Assembly: GCF_015265435.1 (NCBI RefSeq)
Contig: NZ_JABJWH010000016.1
Coordinates: 1-64,000, forward strand
Source of the DNA: Alloalcanivorax profundimaris
Lineage (GTDB): Bacteria > Pseudomonadota > Gammaproteobacteria > Pseudomonadales > Alcanivoracaceae
Direction: 5' to 3'
DNA: 64,000 nt
Part shown: positions 22,977 to 32,100 of the stretch, one piece after another
How positions within the stretch are numbered: position 1 is the first letter of the stretch
Layout: each line of letters starts with the position of its first letter
Translations under genes and position numbers: made by a program
Notes under the pieces: model-generated
What the model was told of the DNA's origin: nothing
Databases searched by the model: none
What the model saw: only the letters and a program-made list of their open reading frames with translations

Positions 22977-24260
22977 TCAAAGGCCCGACATCACGCTGCG
23001 CGGCAGCCACAGGCTGATTTCCGGGAACACATTGACGATCACCAGGGCCAGCAGCGCCAGCCACACCAGGGGCAGGGCGCCGCGCACCGCCTCCGCGTAG
23101 CGCACGTTGCCCAGGCCGCTGGCCACGAACAGATTCATGCCGAACGGTGGCGTGAACATGCCGATGGCGCAGTTCACGCACAGGATTACTCCCAGGTGCA
23201 CCAGGTCGATGCCCACCGCCCGGGCCACGTTGACGATCAACGGTACCAGGATGATGACGATGGAGTTGGGGTCCAGGAACATGCCCGCCACCAGCACCAC
23301 CAGATTGATCATCAGCAGCAGGGTCCAGGGGTTGTCGCTGAGCGCCAGCAGGCCGCCGGCGATGCTCTCGGTGATGCCGCTGGAGGTCAGATACCAGGAG
23401 AACGCCGCCGCCGCCGAGATGATGATCATCACCTGGGCGGTGACCACGGCGCTGTCCACGCAGACTTTCCACAGCCCGGGCAGGTCCAGCTCCTGGTACA
23501 CGAACAGGCCGACGAAGGCGGCGTAGGCCACCGCCACGGCGGCGGCCTCGGTGGGCGTGAAAATGCCGCCGTAGATGCCGCCCAGGATCAGCACCGGAAT
23601 CGCCAGCCCCCAGGACGCTTCGCCCACGGCGGTGAGCAGTTCCTCCAGGCCCGGCCAGGGCTTGGGTTCCAGGCCATCCCGGTGGGCCCGGTAGAAGCAG
23701 TAGCCGAAGAACACCGCGCCGTACACCAGGCCGGCGCCGATGCCGGCCATGAACAGGGCGCCGATGGACACCCCGGCCACGGCGCCGTAGACGATCATGA
23801 AGATGCTCGGCGGGATGATGATGCCCAGCGCCCCGGTGGCCATCAGCAGGCCCAGGGTGAACTTCTTGTCGTAGCCCTGCTCGGTCATGGTGGGCAGCAT
23901 CATGCGGCCGATGGACACCACCGTGGCCGGGCTGGAGCCGGAGATGGCGCCGAAGAACATGGAGCCGGTCACCGTGGTCATGGCCAGCCCGCCGCGCATC
24001 GGCCCCACCAGCAGCATGGCCACGCGCAGAATGCGCTGGGACAGGCCGCCGGTGCTCATCAGGTTGCCGGCCAGGATGAACAGCGGAATCGCCATCAGCG
24101 GGAAGCTGTCCAGGCCGGAGAACATGCGCTGAATGATCAGCATCAGCGGCGTGCCGTTTTCCAGATGCAGACCGATGAACACCGCCAGCAGCAGCGCCAC
24201 GAAGATTGGCAGGCCCACGGTGAGCAGGCCCGACACCATCACGAAGAATCCCGCGCCCAT
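22977..24260 (-). CDS. dctM: TRAP transporter large permease (DctM)
   Basis: This 427-residue inner-membrane protein has about 12 hydrophobic segments and DctM family features: FILAGNLMSTGG, GSSPATVVSIGRMMLPTM, GIIIPPSIFMIVYG and GGIYGGIFTPTEAAAVA. It forms the sodium-driven translocation unit with the small subunit at 24265, 4 bp away, and the binding protein at 24794. A C4-dicarboxylate-like organic acid is the usual cargo, so an acid such as oxalurate or oxamate is plausible. Confidence 0.92.
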   Translation of the reverse strand: MGAGFFVMVSGLLTVGLPIFVALLLAVFIGLHLENGTPLMLIIQRMFSGLDSFPLMAIPLFILAGNLMSTGGLSQRILRVAMLLVGPMRGGLAMTTVTGSMFFGAISGSSPATVVSIGRMMLPTMTEQGYDKKFTLGLLMATGALGIIIPPSIFMIVYGAVAGVSIGALFMAGIGAGLVYGAVFFGYCFYRAHRDGLEPKPWPGLEELLTAVGEASWGLAIPVLILGGIYGGIFTPTEAAAVAVAYAAFVGLFVYQELDLPGLWKVCVDSAVVTAQVMIIISAAAAFSWYLTSSGITESIAGGLLALSDNPWTLLLMINLVVLVAGMFLDPNSIVIILVPLIVNVARAVGIDLVHLGVILCVNCAIGMFTPPFGMNLFVASGLGNVRYAEAVRGALPLVWLALLALVIVNVFPEISLWLPRSVMSGL

Positions 24261-24264
24261 GCCG

Positions 24265-24771
24265 TTACCCCGCCAGTACCGGAGCCGCCGGAGCGACCGG
24301 TTTGCAACGCAGCACCCGCACCAGGGATTCGCCCAGGCGGATCAGCATGAGCACGCCGCTCACCGGAATCGCCAGGTAGAACAGGTACATGGGCGCCTCC
24401 ATGGCCGGCGACACCTGGCCGAAGCGGTACAGGGTGGCGACCATGGCGCCGCCGAACCAGACCAGCAGCCCGGCCAGCACCGCGCAGGCCAGGATGATGA
24501 TCACTTCCAGCACCTTGCGCGCGGGACCGGGGAGCAACTGGCGCAGCACGTCGATGTTGATGTGCGCGTCCTGCCGGAACGCCAGGCCGCAGGACAGGAA
24601 CACCATCCAGATAATGGCGTAGCGAACGCTTTCCTCGGCCCAGCTGAACGAATGGTTGAACAGGGCGCGGGCGGTGATCTGCACGCACAGCATGATGGCG
24701 GCGAACAGGATCAGGGCGCCCACGGACGCCGCCTCCACCCTGGCCAGGCCGCGACTGAATCGTTGCCACAT
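24265..24771 (-). CDS. dctQ: TRAP transporter small permease (DctQ)
   Basis: This 168-residue membrane protein has four hydrophobic segments and the DctQ hallmark WAEESVRYAIIWMVFLS followed by FRQDAHINIDVL. It is the small integral subunit of the tripartite transporter and lies between the binding protein gene (22-nt gap) and the large permease gene. Length and topology are normal for the family. Confidence 0.9.
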   Translation of the reverse strand: MWQRFSRGLARVEAASVGALILFAAIMLCVQITARALFNHSFSWAEESVRYAIIWMVFLSCGLAFRQDAHINIDVLRQLLPGPARKVLEVIIILACAVLAGLLVWFGGAMVATLYRFGQVSPAMEAPMYLFYLAIPVSGVLMLIRLGESLVRVLRCKPVAPAAPVLAG

Positions 24772-24793
24772 GACGGTTGCTCCCCGGGGCCGT

Positions 24794-25810
24794 TTACTGC
24801 CCCTCGTTAAGACGATCCAGTTCCTGGCGGGTGGCCTGCATCAGGTCCTCGCCGAGAATGGCGCCGAATTCCTCGTAGACCGGGTCCATGGCGTCGCGGA
24901 AGGCTTGCTTCTGGTCGTCGGTGAGCACCACCACCTCGGTGCCGCCGGCGTCCTTGATGCCGTCCAGGTAGCCCTGCTCCCGGGCGATGGAGCGCTCGCG
25001 CTGGTATTGGCCGGCTTCCCGGGCGGCGTCCATCAGGATGGTCCGTTGCGCCTCGGGGAGCTTGTCGAACCACACCTTGCTGAAGATGAAGGCGGTGCCC
25101 AGATAGCCGTGGTTGGACAGCATCAGGTAGTCCTGCACTTCGTAGAATTTCATCTGCGAGATCGACACCAGCGGATTTTCCTGGCAATCCACCACGCCCT
25201 GCTGCAGGGCGGTGTAGGTTTCCGAGAAGGCGATCGGCACCGGGTTGGCGCCCACCGCCTTGTACTGAGCGATCAGCAGCGGGCTTTCCATGACGCGGAA
25301 CTTCACCCCGTCCAGGTCGGCGGGTTCATGCACCGGCTTGTCGCAGGTCATCTGCTTGAAGCCGCTCTCCCAGAAGCTGGCCGGCTCGAAGCCGGCGTCG
25401 CGCAGGCCGTCGAGTACGCGCTGGCCCACCGGGCCGTCCAGGAATTGATAGGCCACGTCCCGGGACGGGAACAGGAACGGCAGGTCGATCAGCTGCAGCT
25501 GCTTGTTGAAGCCGCTCAGTTTGGCGGTGGGAATGGGCGCCGCCTGCACGGCGCCGAACTGCATCTGCTGGGCCACCTGGACGTCGTCGCCCAGGGCGTT
25601 GTTGGGGAAGATCTTGACCTGGATGTCGCCGTCGCTGCGTTCCTCCACCAGCTTCTTGAAGCGCAGCGCCCCTTCGTGCTGGGCGCTGTCCTCGGTGAGG
25701 TCGTGGTGCAGCTTGACCACGGTGGCGGCCAGGGCGGCCTGGCTGCCGAGGCCCAGGGTGCCCAGGCACAGCGTCACCGCGGCGAGCGGGCGGATCAGTC
25801 GTTTCAACAT
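24794..25810 (-). CDS. dctP: TRAP transporter substrate-binding protein (DctP)
   Basis: This 338-residue periplasmic binding protein has a signal peptide (MLKRLIRPLAAVTLCLGTLG...) ending near AALA at about residue 29. The DctP fold shows KLHHDLTEDSAQHEGALRFKKLVEE, then KFRVMESPLL, where the conserved arginine that contacts the ligand carboxylate lies, and VDCQENPL. The start at 25810 follows GGAG. It is the first gene of a minus-strand operon dctP-dctQ-dctM-amidase-hpxZ-gntR, with a sigma-54 promoter 40-55 bp upstream. Confidence 0.9.
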   Translation of the reverse strand: MLKRLIRPLAAVTLCLGTLGLGSQAALAATVVKLHHDLTEDSAQHEGALRFKKLVEERSDGDIQVKIFPNNALGDDVQVAQQMQFGAVQAAPIPTAKLSGFNKQLQLIDLPFLFPSRDVAYQFLDGPVGQRVLDGLRDAGFEPASFWESGFKQMTCDKPVHEPADLDGVKFRVMESPLLIAQYKAVGANPVPIAFSETYTALQQGVVDCQENPLVSISQMKFYEVQDYLMLSNHGYLGTAFIFSKVWFDKLPEAQRTILMDAAREAGQYQRERSIAREQGYLDGIKDAGGTEVVVLTDDQKQAFRDAMDPVYEEFGAILGEDLMQATRQELDRLNEGQ

Positions 25811-25849
25811 GGTGCTCTCCTGCCAATCGAATAAGGACGACCGGAACAG

Positions 25850-25865
25850 AGCAGGCTTTGTGCCA
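25850..25865 (-). promoter_or_regulatory. sigma-54 promoter for the dctP operon
   Basis: Read on the minus strand, TGGCACA-AAGC-CTGCT has GG and GC exactly 10 bp apart; the -12 box is CTGC rather than TTGC. The predicted start is about 30 nt before the dctP ATG. Confidence 0.6.
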
Positions 25866-25946
25866 ACCGGAAAAGCCCTTTCCAATCAAAGACTTGAATA
25901 TTTATTGCCCACAAAAATGATCCGCCTTGGTGCGCTGTGCTCCGAA

Positions 25947-25954
25947 TGTATACA
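25947..25954. promoter_or_regulatory. TGTATACA operator 6 (GntR-type)
   Basis: This perfect palindrome lies about 82 bp upstream of the -24 element of the dctP promoter, so here the site lies in an upstream rather than start-site position. It may act by looping or by interfering with an enhancer-bound activator. Confidence 0.55.
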
Positions 25955-25987
25955 CAGGTTTGGGGCGCCGGGCCTTCTATCCGGGCC

Positions 25988-26177
25988 GCGTCTCGGTGTG
26001 GGCCCCTTTCCGGGAACGCCGCGAGTCCCCGCAAGCGGGCCCGGCCACCCATCACAGATGGGCGGCGTTCGGCGGCGCGCGAAGCAGTGCTTCGCAACAC
26101 GCTTGCCTCACCCCTGTAGGCTCCCGGTTTGACATCCTGTCAAACAGGGTCCCGGAAAGGGGCCCACACCGAGACGC
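25988..26177. repeat. 28-bp perfect inverted repeat flanking 134 bp
   Basis: The arm at 25988-26015 (GCGTCTCGGTGTGGGCCC...) is the exact reverse complement of 26150-26177. The right arm continues into a copy of the repeat also found at 11222-11253. The interior has the hairpin GCGAAGC-AGT-GCTTCGC (26079-26095), close to one at 40132-40148. No transposase frame fits inside. Confidence 0.85.
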
Positions 26178-26309
26178 TTCGAGGTAGCGTCACGCGCGGC
26201 TCCGTAGGGTGCCATCAGAGAGAAGAGAGGAAAGGAGGAAAAAAGAAGGCGGACGACACGGCCTGGAAGGGACCGTGCCGTCGCCGAGGGTTGCTCGGTT
26301 GCGGACGGG

Positions 26310-27902
26310 TCAGAGGGTAGCCACCAGGCCGTCGCTGCGCGGATCGCTGGCGCCCTCGATCACCCCGTCCGGATGGCGCACCACGGCGCCGGCGTGGCCC
26401 ATGGTGTCGCTGAAGTCCTGGTCCAGCACCTCCACCTGATGGCCGGCGTCGCGCAGTTTCCCGACCAGCTCCGCTTCGAAGCGCGCCTCCAGCTTCAGGC
26501 TGGTGCTTTCCTCGCCCCAGGTGCGGCCCAGCAGCCAGCGCGGCGCGGTCACCGCCTGCTGCAGGGGCTGGTTGAACAGGCCGTAGCGGCTGAACACCGC
26601 CGCCTGGGTTTGCGGCTGGCCTTCGCCGCCCATGGTGCCGTACACCATGGTGCGGCCGTCGTCGAAGCGGGCCATGGCCGGGTTCAGGGTGTGGAACGGC
26701 TTGCGGCCCGGTTTCAGGGCCTGGGGCGCGTTGTCGTCCAGGGAGAAGCTGATGCCCCGGTTCTGCCACAGCACGCCGGTGGCGGGCAGCACCACGCCGC
26801 TGCCGAACTCCCAGTAGATGCTCTGGATAAAGCTGGCGCTGCGGCCCTCGCGGTCGATGCAGCCCATCCAGATGGTGTCGCCGGGCAGCGCCGGTTGCGG
26901 CCAGGGCAGGGCGGTGGCCGGGTCGATGCGGGCGGCCCGTTGGGCCAGGTCGGCGTCGGTAAGGAAGTCCGCCGGGTCCACGTCCATGTAGGCCGGGTCG
27001 GTGCAGTGACGGTCGCGCACCAGGAAGGCCTGCTTGGTGGCTTCCACCAGGCCGTGGATGTGCTCGAAGCCTTCCGCTTCGGTGACCCCCAGGCGGTCGA
27101 ACAGGCCCAGGATCATCAGCGAGGCCATGCCCTGGGTGGGGGGCGGCTGGTTATAGAGGGTGGCGGTGCGCAGCCGGGTGGACAGGGGCTCCACCACGCG
27201 GGCCTGGTAGGCGGCCAGGTCGTCGCCGGTCACCGGGCTGCCGGCACGGGCCAGATCCCCGGCCAGGGCGGCGGCCAGCTCGCCGCGGTAGAAATCGTCC
27301 AGGCCGGCGTCGCCGAGGCGTTCCAGGGTGTCGGCCAGGGCCGGTTGGTGCAGCACCTGGCCTTCCCGGGGCACCTGGCCATCGAGCAGGAAGGCGTCGG
27401 CGAAGCCGGGCACGTCGGCCAGCTCCGGCAGTTTGGCGCGGGTCAGCGCTTCCTGGCTGGGGGTCACCGCCACGCCGTCACGGGCGTGGCGACGGGCGTC
27501 CTCCAGCAGGCGGGGCAGCGGCAGGCGCCCGCCCCACTGGCCGGCGATCTCCCGGGCCCGTTCCCAGCCGCCGATGGTGCCGGCCACGGTAAGCGCCGCC
27601 AGGGGGCCCCGGGACGGAATCACGTCGTGGCCCCGGTTGCGATAGAAGTCCGCGTCGGCGGCGGCCGCCGCCGGTCCGCAGGCCTCGATGGCGCGCGGCG
27701 CCTGGCCCGGCTCGGCGAGCAGCCAGAAGCCGTCGCCGCCGATGGCGTTCATGTGCGGGTAGACCACGGCGATCGCCGCCGCCGCCGCGATCATCGCCTC
27801 GGCGGCGTTGCCGCCCTCGCGGAGCACGTCCCGGCCGGCCTGGGCGGCCAGATGATGGGGGGCGACGAAGACGCCGCCCAGGGCGCGTTTGGTGTGCAGC
27901 AT
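26310..27902 (-). CDS. hpxW: oxamate amidohydrolase-like gamma-glutamyltransferase-family protein
   Basis: This 530-residue Ntn-hydrolase of the gamma-glutamyltranspeptidase family is made as a proenzyme that cuts itself before the catalytic threonine. That residue is T343 in GDTIWMG, giving an alpha part of 342 and a beta part of 188 residues. No signal peptide is visible, unlike secreted GGTs, which fits the cytosolic HpxW of Klebsiella that turns oxamate into oxalate and ammonia. YIQSIY-like SFIQSIYWEFGSG and PPPTQGMASL are family segments. It lies 9 bp downstream of the TauE-type gene. Co-occurrence with the HpxZ-like gene supports the oxamate assignment; a different gamma-glutamyl or amide substrate remains possible. 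Confidence 0.82.
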   Translation of the reverse strand: MLHTKRALGGVFVAPHHLAAQAGRDVLREGGNAAEAMIAAAAAIAVVYPHMNAIGGDGFWLLAEPGQAPRAIEACGPAAAAADADFYRNRGHDVIPSRGPLAALTVAGTIGGWERAREIAGQWGGRLPLPRLLEDARRHARDGVAVTPSQEALTRAKLPELADVPGFADAFLLDGQVPREGQVLHQPALADTLERLGDAGLDDFYRGELAAALAGDLARAGSPVTGDDLAAYQARVVEPLSTRLRTATLYNQPPPTQGMASLMILGLFDRLGVTEAEGFEHIHGLVEATKQAFLVRDRHCTDPAYMDVDPADFLTDADLAQRAARIDPATALPWPQPALPGDTIWMGCIDREGRSASFIQSIYWEFGSGVVLPATGVLWQNRGISFSLDDNAPQALKPGRKPFHTLNPAMARFDDGRTMVYGTMGGEGQPQTQAAVFSRYGLFNQPLQQAVTAPRWLLGRTWGEESTSLKLEARFEAELVGKLRDAGHQVEVLDQDFSDTMGHAGAVVRHPDGVIEGASDPRSDGLVATL

Positions 27903-27911
27903 GACGAATCC

Positions 27912-28745
27912 TCAGAGCAGGCCGTAGAACATCCGCAGGGATGTCAGGAACAGGAACACGGCGAACGCCTGGCGCAGCCGGGTGGCATTGATGGCGTGGG
28001 CCAGGCGTGCGCCCACCGGTGCCATCAGCATGGTCATGGGCACGATCAGGATAAAGCCGATCAGGTTCACGTAGCCCACGGTGAACGGCGGCCGGCCGGG
28101 ATCGCCCATGCCGTGCATCAGAGAGCCGATGGCGCCGGGCACGCTGATGAACAGGCCGATGGCGGCGGCGGTGCCCACCGCCTTGTGGATCGGATAGTTG
28201 AACAGAGTCAGGATCGGCACGGTGAGCGTGCCGCCGCCGATGCCCATGAGCGTGGAGAAACCGCCGATCACGGTGCCGATCAACTGCTTGAACGGGGTCG
28301 GGGGCAGGGATTCCGCCAGGGTCACGCCCTGGGGGCGGAACGCCATGTTGGCGGCCACCAGCAGGGCCACGGCGGCGAAGATCGCGGTCAGGGCGGTGCC
28401 GTCAAGGTAGCCGCTCATCCAGGTGCCGATCAGTACGCCGATCACCAGGGCCGGGCCCAGGGTCTTGAGCAGGGAGAAATCCAGGTTGCCCTTGGCCGCG
28501 TGGGCCCGCGCCGACATGATCGAGGTGGGAATGATGGTGGCCAGGGAGGTGCCCACGGCCACGTGCATCTTCACCGATTCGTCCACGCCCAGCAGGGTGA
28601 ACAGGTGGTAGAGCACCGGCACGATAACGATGCCGCCGCCCACCCCCAGCAGGCCGGCCATGACGCCCGCGATCACGCCGGTGGCCAGCAGGGCCGCCAC
28701 CAGCCCCACCAGCCAGGCGATGCTGTATTGATCCAGGAATTCCAA
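27912..28745 (-). CDS. TauE/SafE-family membrane transporter
   Basis: This 277-residue inner-membrane protein has about eight hydrophobic segments and the duplicated family motif (GLLGVGGGIVIVPVLY near the N-terminus and GIGGGTLTVPILTLF in the second half). TauE/SafE proteins export sulfite, sulfoacetate or other organic anions. Being co-transcribed with the HpxW-like enzyme, it may expel oxalate or import an organic acid. A sigma-54 promoter, an operator and an NtrC box all lie upstream in the gap to 29192. Confidence 0.87.
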   Translation of the reverse strand: MEFLDQYSIAWLVGLVAALLATGVIAGVMAGLLGVGGGIVIVPVLYHLFTLLGVDESVKMHVAVGTSLATIIPTSIMSARAHAAKGNLDFSLLKTLGPALVIGVLIGTWMSGYLDGTALTAIFAAVALLVAANMAFRPQGVTLAESLPPTPFKQLIGTVIGGFSTLMGIGGGTLTVPILTLFNYPIHKAVGTAAAIGLFISVPGAIGSLMHGMGDPGRPPFTVGYVNLIGFILIVPMTMLMAPVGARLAHAINATRLRQAFAVFLFLTSLRMFYGLL

Positions 28746-28835
28746 CGGGTGACTCCTTCAACTGCTTTGTGGTCCGTCCCGGGCGGCGCTCCCCCGACAT
28801 CGAGCGTGGCCGGCCTGGGCGGTTTCAGGGCATGG

Positions 28836-28851
28836 AGCAAGTTACGTGCCG
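28836..28851 (-). promoter_or_regulatory. sigma-54 promoter for tauE-hpxW
   Basis: Minus-strand CGGCACG-TAAC-TTGCT matches the consensus except its first base; GG and GC are 10 bp apart. The predicted leader is about 80 nt. Confidence 0.7.
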
Positions 28852-28855
28852 TTCT

Positions 28856-28863
28856 TGTATACA
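28856..28863. promoter_or_regulatory. TGTATACA operator 7 (GntR-type)
   Basis: This perfect palindrome lies 5 bp upstream of the -24 box of the tauE-hpxW promoter, where a bound protein would hinder sigma-54 holoenzyme or DNA looping. Confidence 0.6.
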
Positions 28864-28934
28864 CGGGAATTGGCAGAAAAGTGAAGGGGTTGGGGCTATT
28901 TGGATGGTGAAATTTGAGCGTTCACGGGAAGGGC

Positions 28935-28949
28935 GCACCTTTGTGGTGC
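28935..28949. promoter_or_regulatory. NtrC enhancer box (perfect dyad)
   Basis: GCACC-TTTGT-GGTGC is a perfect NtrC half-site pair, extended by C and G on either side. It is centred about 92 bp upstream of the -24 box of the tauE-hpxW promoter. Confidence 0.65.
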
Positions 28950-29191
28950 GTTTTGTGGGGCGGGTGGGTGGTTTGGGGGCAGGCTATTCATGCTAAGTAG
29001 TTTGATCAGGTGGAAAAGCCCGGTCTTTACTTTGCGCTCGAAGGCTGAACATGCCATTCCGGTACCTTGGTTTGTTTTTGTCGGGCTCCGGACTGGCTTC
29101 ATCCAATCCCGCCATTGAGATAAGCTGAGCGCCGAGTGATCGGGCCACTGACAGCTAGAGAGGGCTCAGGAATTGGGGGAGAGCCGGATTT

Positions 29192-32100
29192 ATGGAGATT
29201 ATAGATAATGTTGCCCGGCTGCTCGGCGACGACCTGAAGGATACCCTGCAGCCCGGTGCCCGGCTCAAGATCGCGGCCTCCTGCTTCTCGATCTACGCCT
29301 ACGAGGCACTCAAGGATGAGCTCGAGGCGCTGGACTCGGTTGAGTTCATCTTCACTGCACCCACCTTCGTGCCTGACCAGGCCAGCGACAAGTTCCGCAA
29401 GGAGCACCGTGAGTTCCACATCCCCAAGGCGGAGCGCGAGCGCAGCGTCCACGGTAGCGAGTTCGAGATTCAGCTCAAGAACAAGCTGACCCAGCGGGCT
29501 ATTGCCCGCGAGTGTGCCGACTGGATGCGCCGCAAGGCCCGCTTTCGCTCCAACCGTGGCCAGGCCGCAATGCAGCCCTTTGCCGGCGTTGCGGCCTCAG
29601 GCGGCGATACCGTCTATATGCCGCTGCAGGGCTTCACGGCGGTGGATCTGGGCTACCAGCAGGGTAACGCGGTCTCCAACTTCGTCACCCGCTTCAGCGA
29701 GCCAGGCCACACCTCCCAGTTCATGGCCCTCTTCGACCAGCTGTGGCGGGACGATGAAAAGCTCGAGGACGTCACCGACCGGCTGCGCGAGCATATCGCC
29801 TCGGTCTACCGAGAGAACCCGCCGGAGCGAATCTACTTCCTGATGCTCTACCATATCTTCCACGAGTTCCTGGAAGACATCAGCGAGGACGTGCTGCCCA
29901 ACGACCGCACCGGCTACCAGGACAGCGTCATCTGGCAGAAGCTCTTCAACTTCCAGCGCGACGCGGCCACCGGGGTCATCAATAAGCTGGAGACCTACAA
30001 TGGCTGCATCCTGGCCGACAGCGTAGGGCTCGGGAAGACCTTCACTGCTCTGGCGGTCATCAAGTACTACGAGCTGCGCAACCGCTCCGTACTGGTACTG
30101 TGCCCCAAGAAGCTCGCCGACAACTGGCTGACCTACAATCGCAACCTGACCACCAATGTGCTGGCCCAGGACCGCCTGAACTATGACGTGCTCTGCCATA
30201 CCGACCTGCAGCGCACCCGCGGCGAATCCTTCGGCATGCCGCTGGATCGCGTCAACTGGGGCAACTACGACCTGGTGGTGATCGACGAGTCGCACAACTT
30301 CCGCAACAACGACGTCTACAAGGACCGCGAGACCCGCTACCAGAAGCTGATGAACCAGGTGATCCGTGCGGGCGTGAAGACCAAAGTGCTGATGCTCTCG
30401 GCCACGCCGGTCAACAATCGCTTCACCGACCTGAAGAACCAGCTGGCGCTGGCCTACGAGGGCGAGGCCGAGAACCTGACCCGCCATCTCAATGGCGCCC
30501 AAGACATCGAAGGCATTTTTCGGCGCGCCCAGGCCACCTTCAACGAGTGGTCGGCGCTCCCGCCCGAGAAGCGCACCACGGGCGCCATCCTGCAGGCGCT
30601 GGACTTCGACTTCTTCGAGCTGCTGGACAGCGTCACCATCGCCCGCTCACGTCGGCATATCGAAACCTTCTACGATACCCGCGATATCGGCAGCTTTCCT
30701 GAGCGCCGCAAGCCACTCTCGTTTCACTGCCCGCTCACTCACCGAACCGATGTGATCGGCTTCAACGAGATATTCCAGCAGCTCTCCCAGCTCAAGCTCT
30801 CGGTCTACGCCCCGATCAGCTACATCCTGCCCAGTCGCCTCAAGAAGTACGAGGCGATGTACGACACCGAGGTGTACAGCGGGAGGTCCAGCTTCAAGCA
30901 GGTGGACCGGGAGAGGAGCCTGCAGGCTTTGATGACGACCAACCTGCTCAAGCGTCTGGAAAGCTCAGTGGCGGCGTTTCGCCTGACCCTGGAGGGGCTG
31001 CAGGATAGCTATCGGACCATCCTGGACAAGATCGCGGCCTTCAAGCGGACCGGGCGCGCCGAGAGCTTCGCGGACATCGCCGCGTCCTTCGAGGATTCCG
31101 GACCCGACGACGACAGCATCCCCATGCCGGGCGATGCCACGGTGGGCAAGAAGGTCCAGATCAGCCTGGCGGACATGGACCTGCCGTCCTGGGAGCATGA
31201 CCTGAGCACCGACCTGGTGTGGATCGAGCTGCTGCTGGAGGAAATGGCCAAGGTCTCCCCGGCCGACGATGCCAAGTTGCAGCACCTCAAGACCCAGATC
31301 GCCGGCAAGCTGGCCTCGCCGATCAACCCCGGCAACCGCAAGGTGCTGATCTTCACCGCCTTCGCGGATACCGCCAAGTACCTCTACGACAACCTGGCAC
31401 CAAAGCTGCTGGAGAGCCAGGGCGTGCACACCGGCCTGGTTACCGGAAGCGACGCCCCGAAATCCACCCTCGGCGCCATGCCCAACAGCCGCCAGCACTA
31501 CGACTTCCAGGGCCTGTTGACGCTGTTCGCCCCGCAGGCCAAGAGCAAGGCCATGGTGTACCCCGATGAACCCCGCGAGCTGGACATCCTGATCGGGACC
31601 GACTGCATCTCGGAAGGCCAGAACCTGCAGGACTGCGACACCCTGATCAACTACGACATCCACTGGAACCCGGTGCGCATCATCCAGCGTTTCGGGCGTA
31701 TCGACCGCATCGGCTCGCCCAACGCCAGCATCCAGCTGGTCAACTACTGGCCGGACATCAGCCTGGACGAGTACATCAATCTCAAGGAACGCGTCGAGAA
31801 CCGCATGGTGATCGCCGACGTCACCGCCACCGGCGACGACAACGTGCTCAATGCCCAGTCCAACGACGTCGCCTACCGGCGCGAGCAGCTGCGCCGCCTG
31901 CAGGATGAAGTGGTGGAGATGGAAGACCTCAAGTCCGGCGTGTCGATCACCGACCTGGGCCTAAATGAATTCCGTATGGACCTGCTGGGCTACATGAAGG
32001 ATAACGGCGACCTGAGCCGTGTCCCGAATGGCCTGCATACCGTGGTACCGGCCCGCCCTGAGAAGGGTCTGCAGCCCGGGGTCATCTTCACGTTGCGCAA

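Larger units (their letters stand above)
25811..26309. other. 500-bp intergenic region between dctP and hpxW
   Basis: It holds a sigma-54 promoter at 25850-25865, an operator at 25947-25954, a 28-bp perfect inverted repeat (25988-26015/26150-26177), a short hairpin at 26079-26095 and a palindrome GTTTGACA-N3-TGTCAAAC at 26127-26145. No gene is supported. Confidence 0.6.
28746..29191. other. 446-bp intergenic region between tauE-like gene and defence island
   Basis: The left part contains the sigma-54 promoter (28836-28851), operator (28856-28863) and NtrC box (28935-28949) for the minus-strand tauE-hpxW unit. Nothing recognisable is seen from 28955 to 29170 except a GGGGGAG ribosome-binding stretch before the helicase start. 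Confidence 0.6.

Noticed and set aside
28746-29191. attachment-site copy of the tmRNA 3' end at the left edge of the defence island
   Set aside because: No match to the acceptor or T-arm sequence was found there, and no integrase is encoded, so tmRNA integration is not supported.
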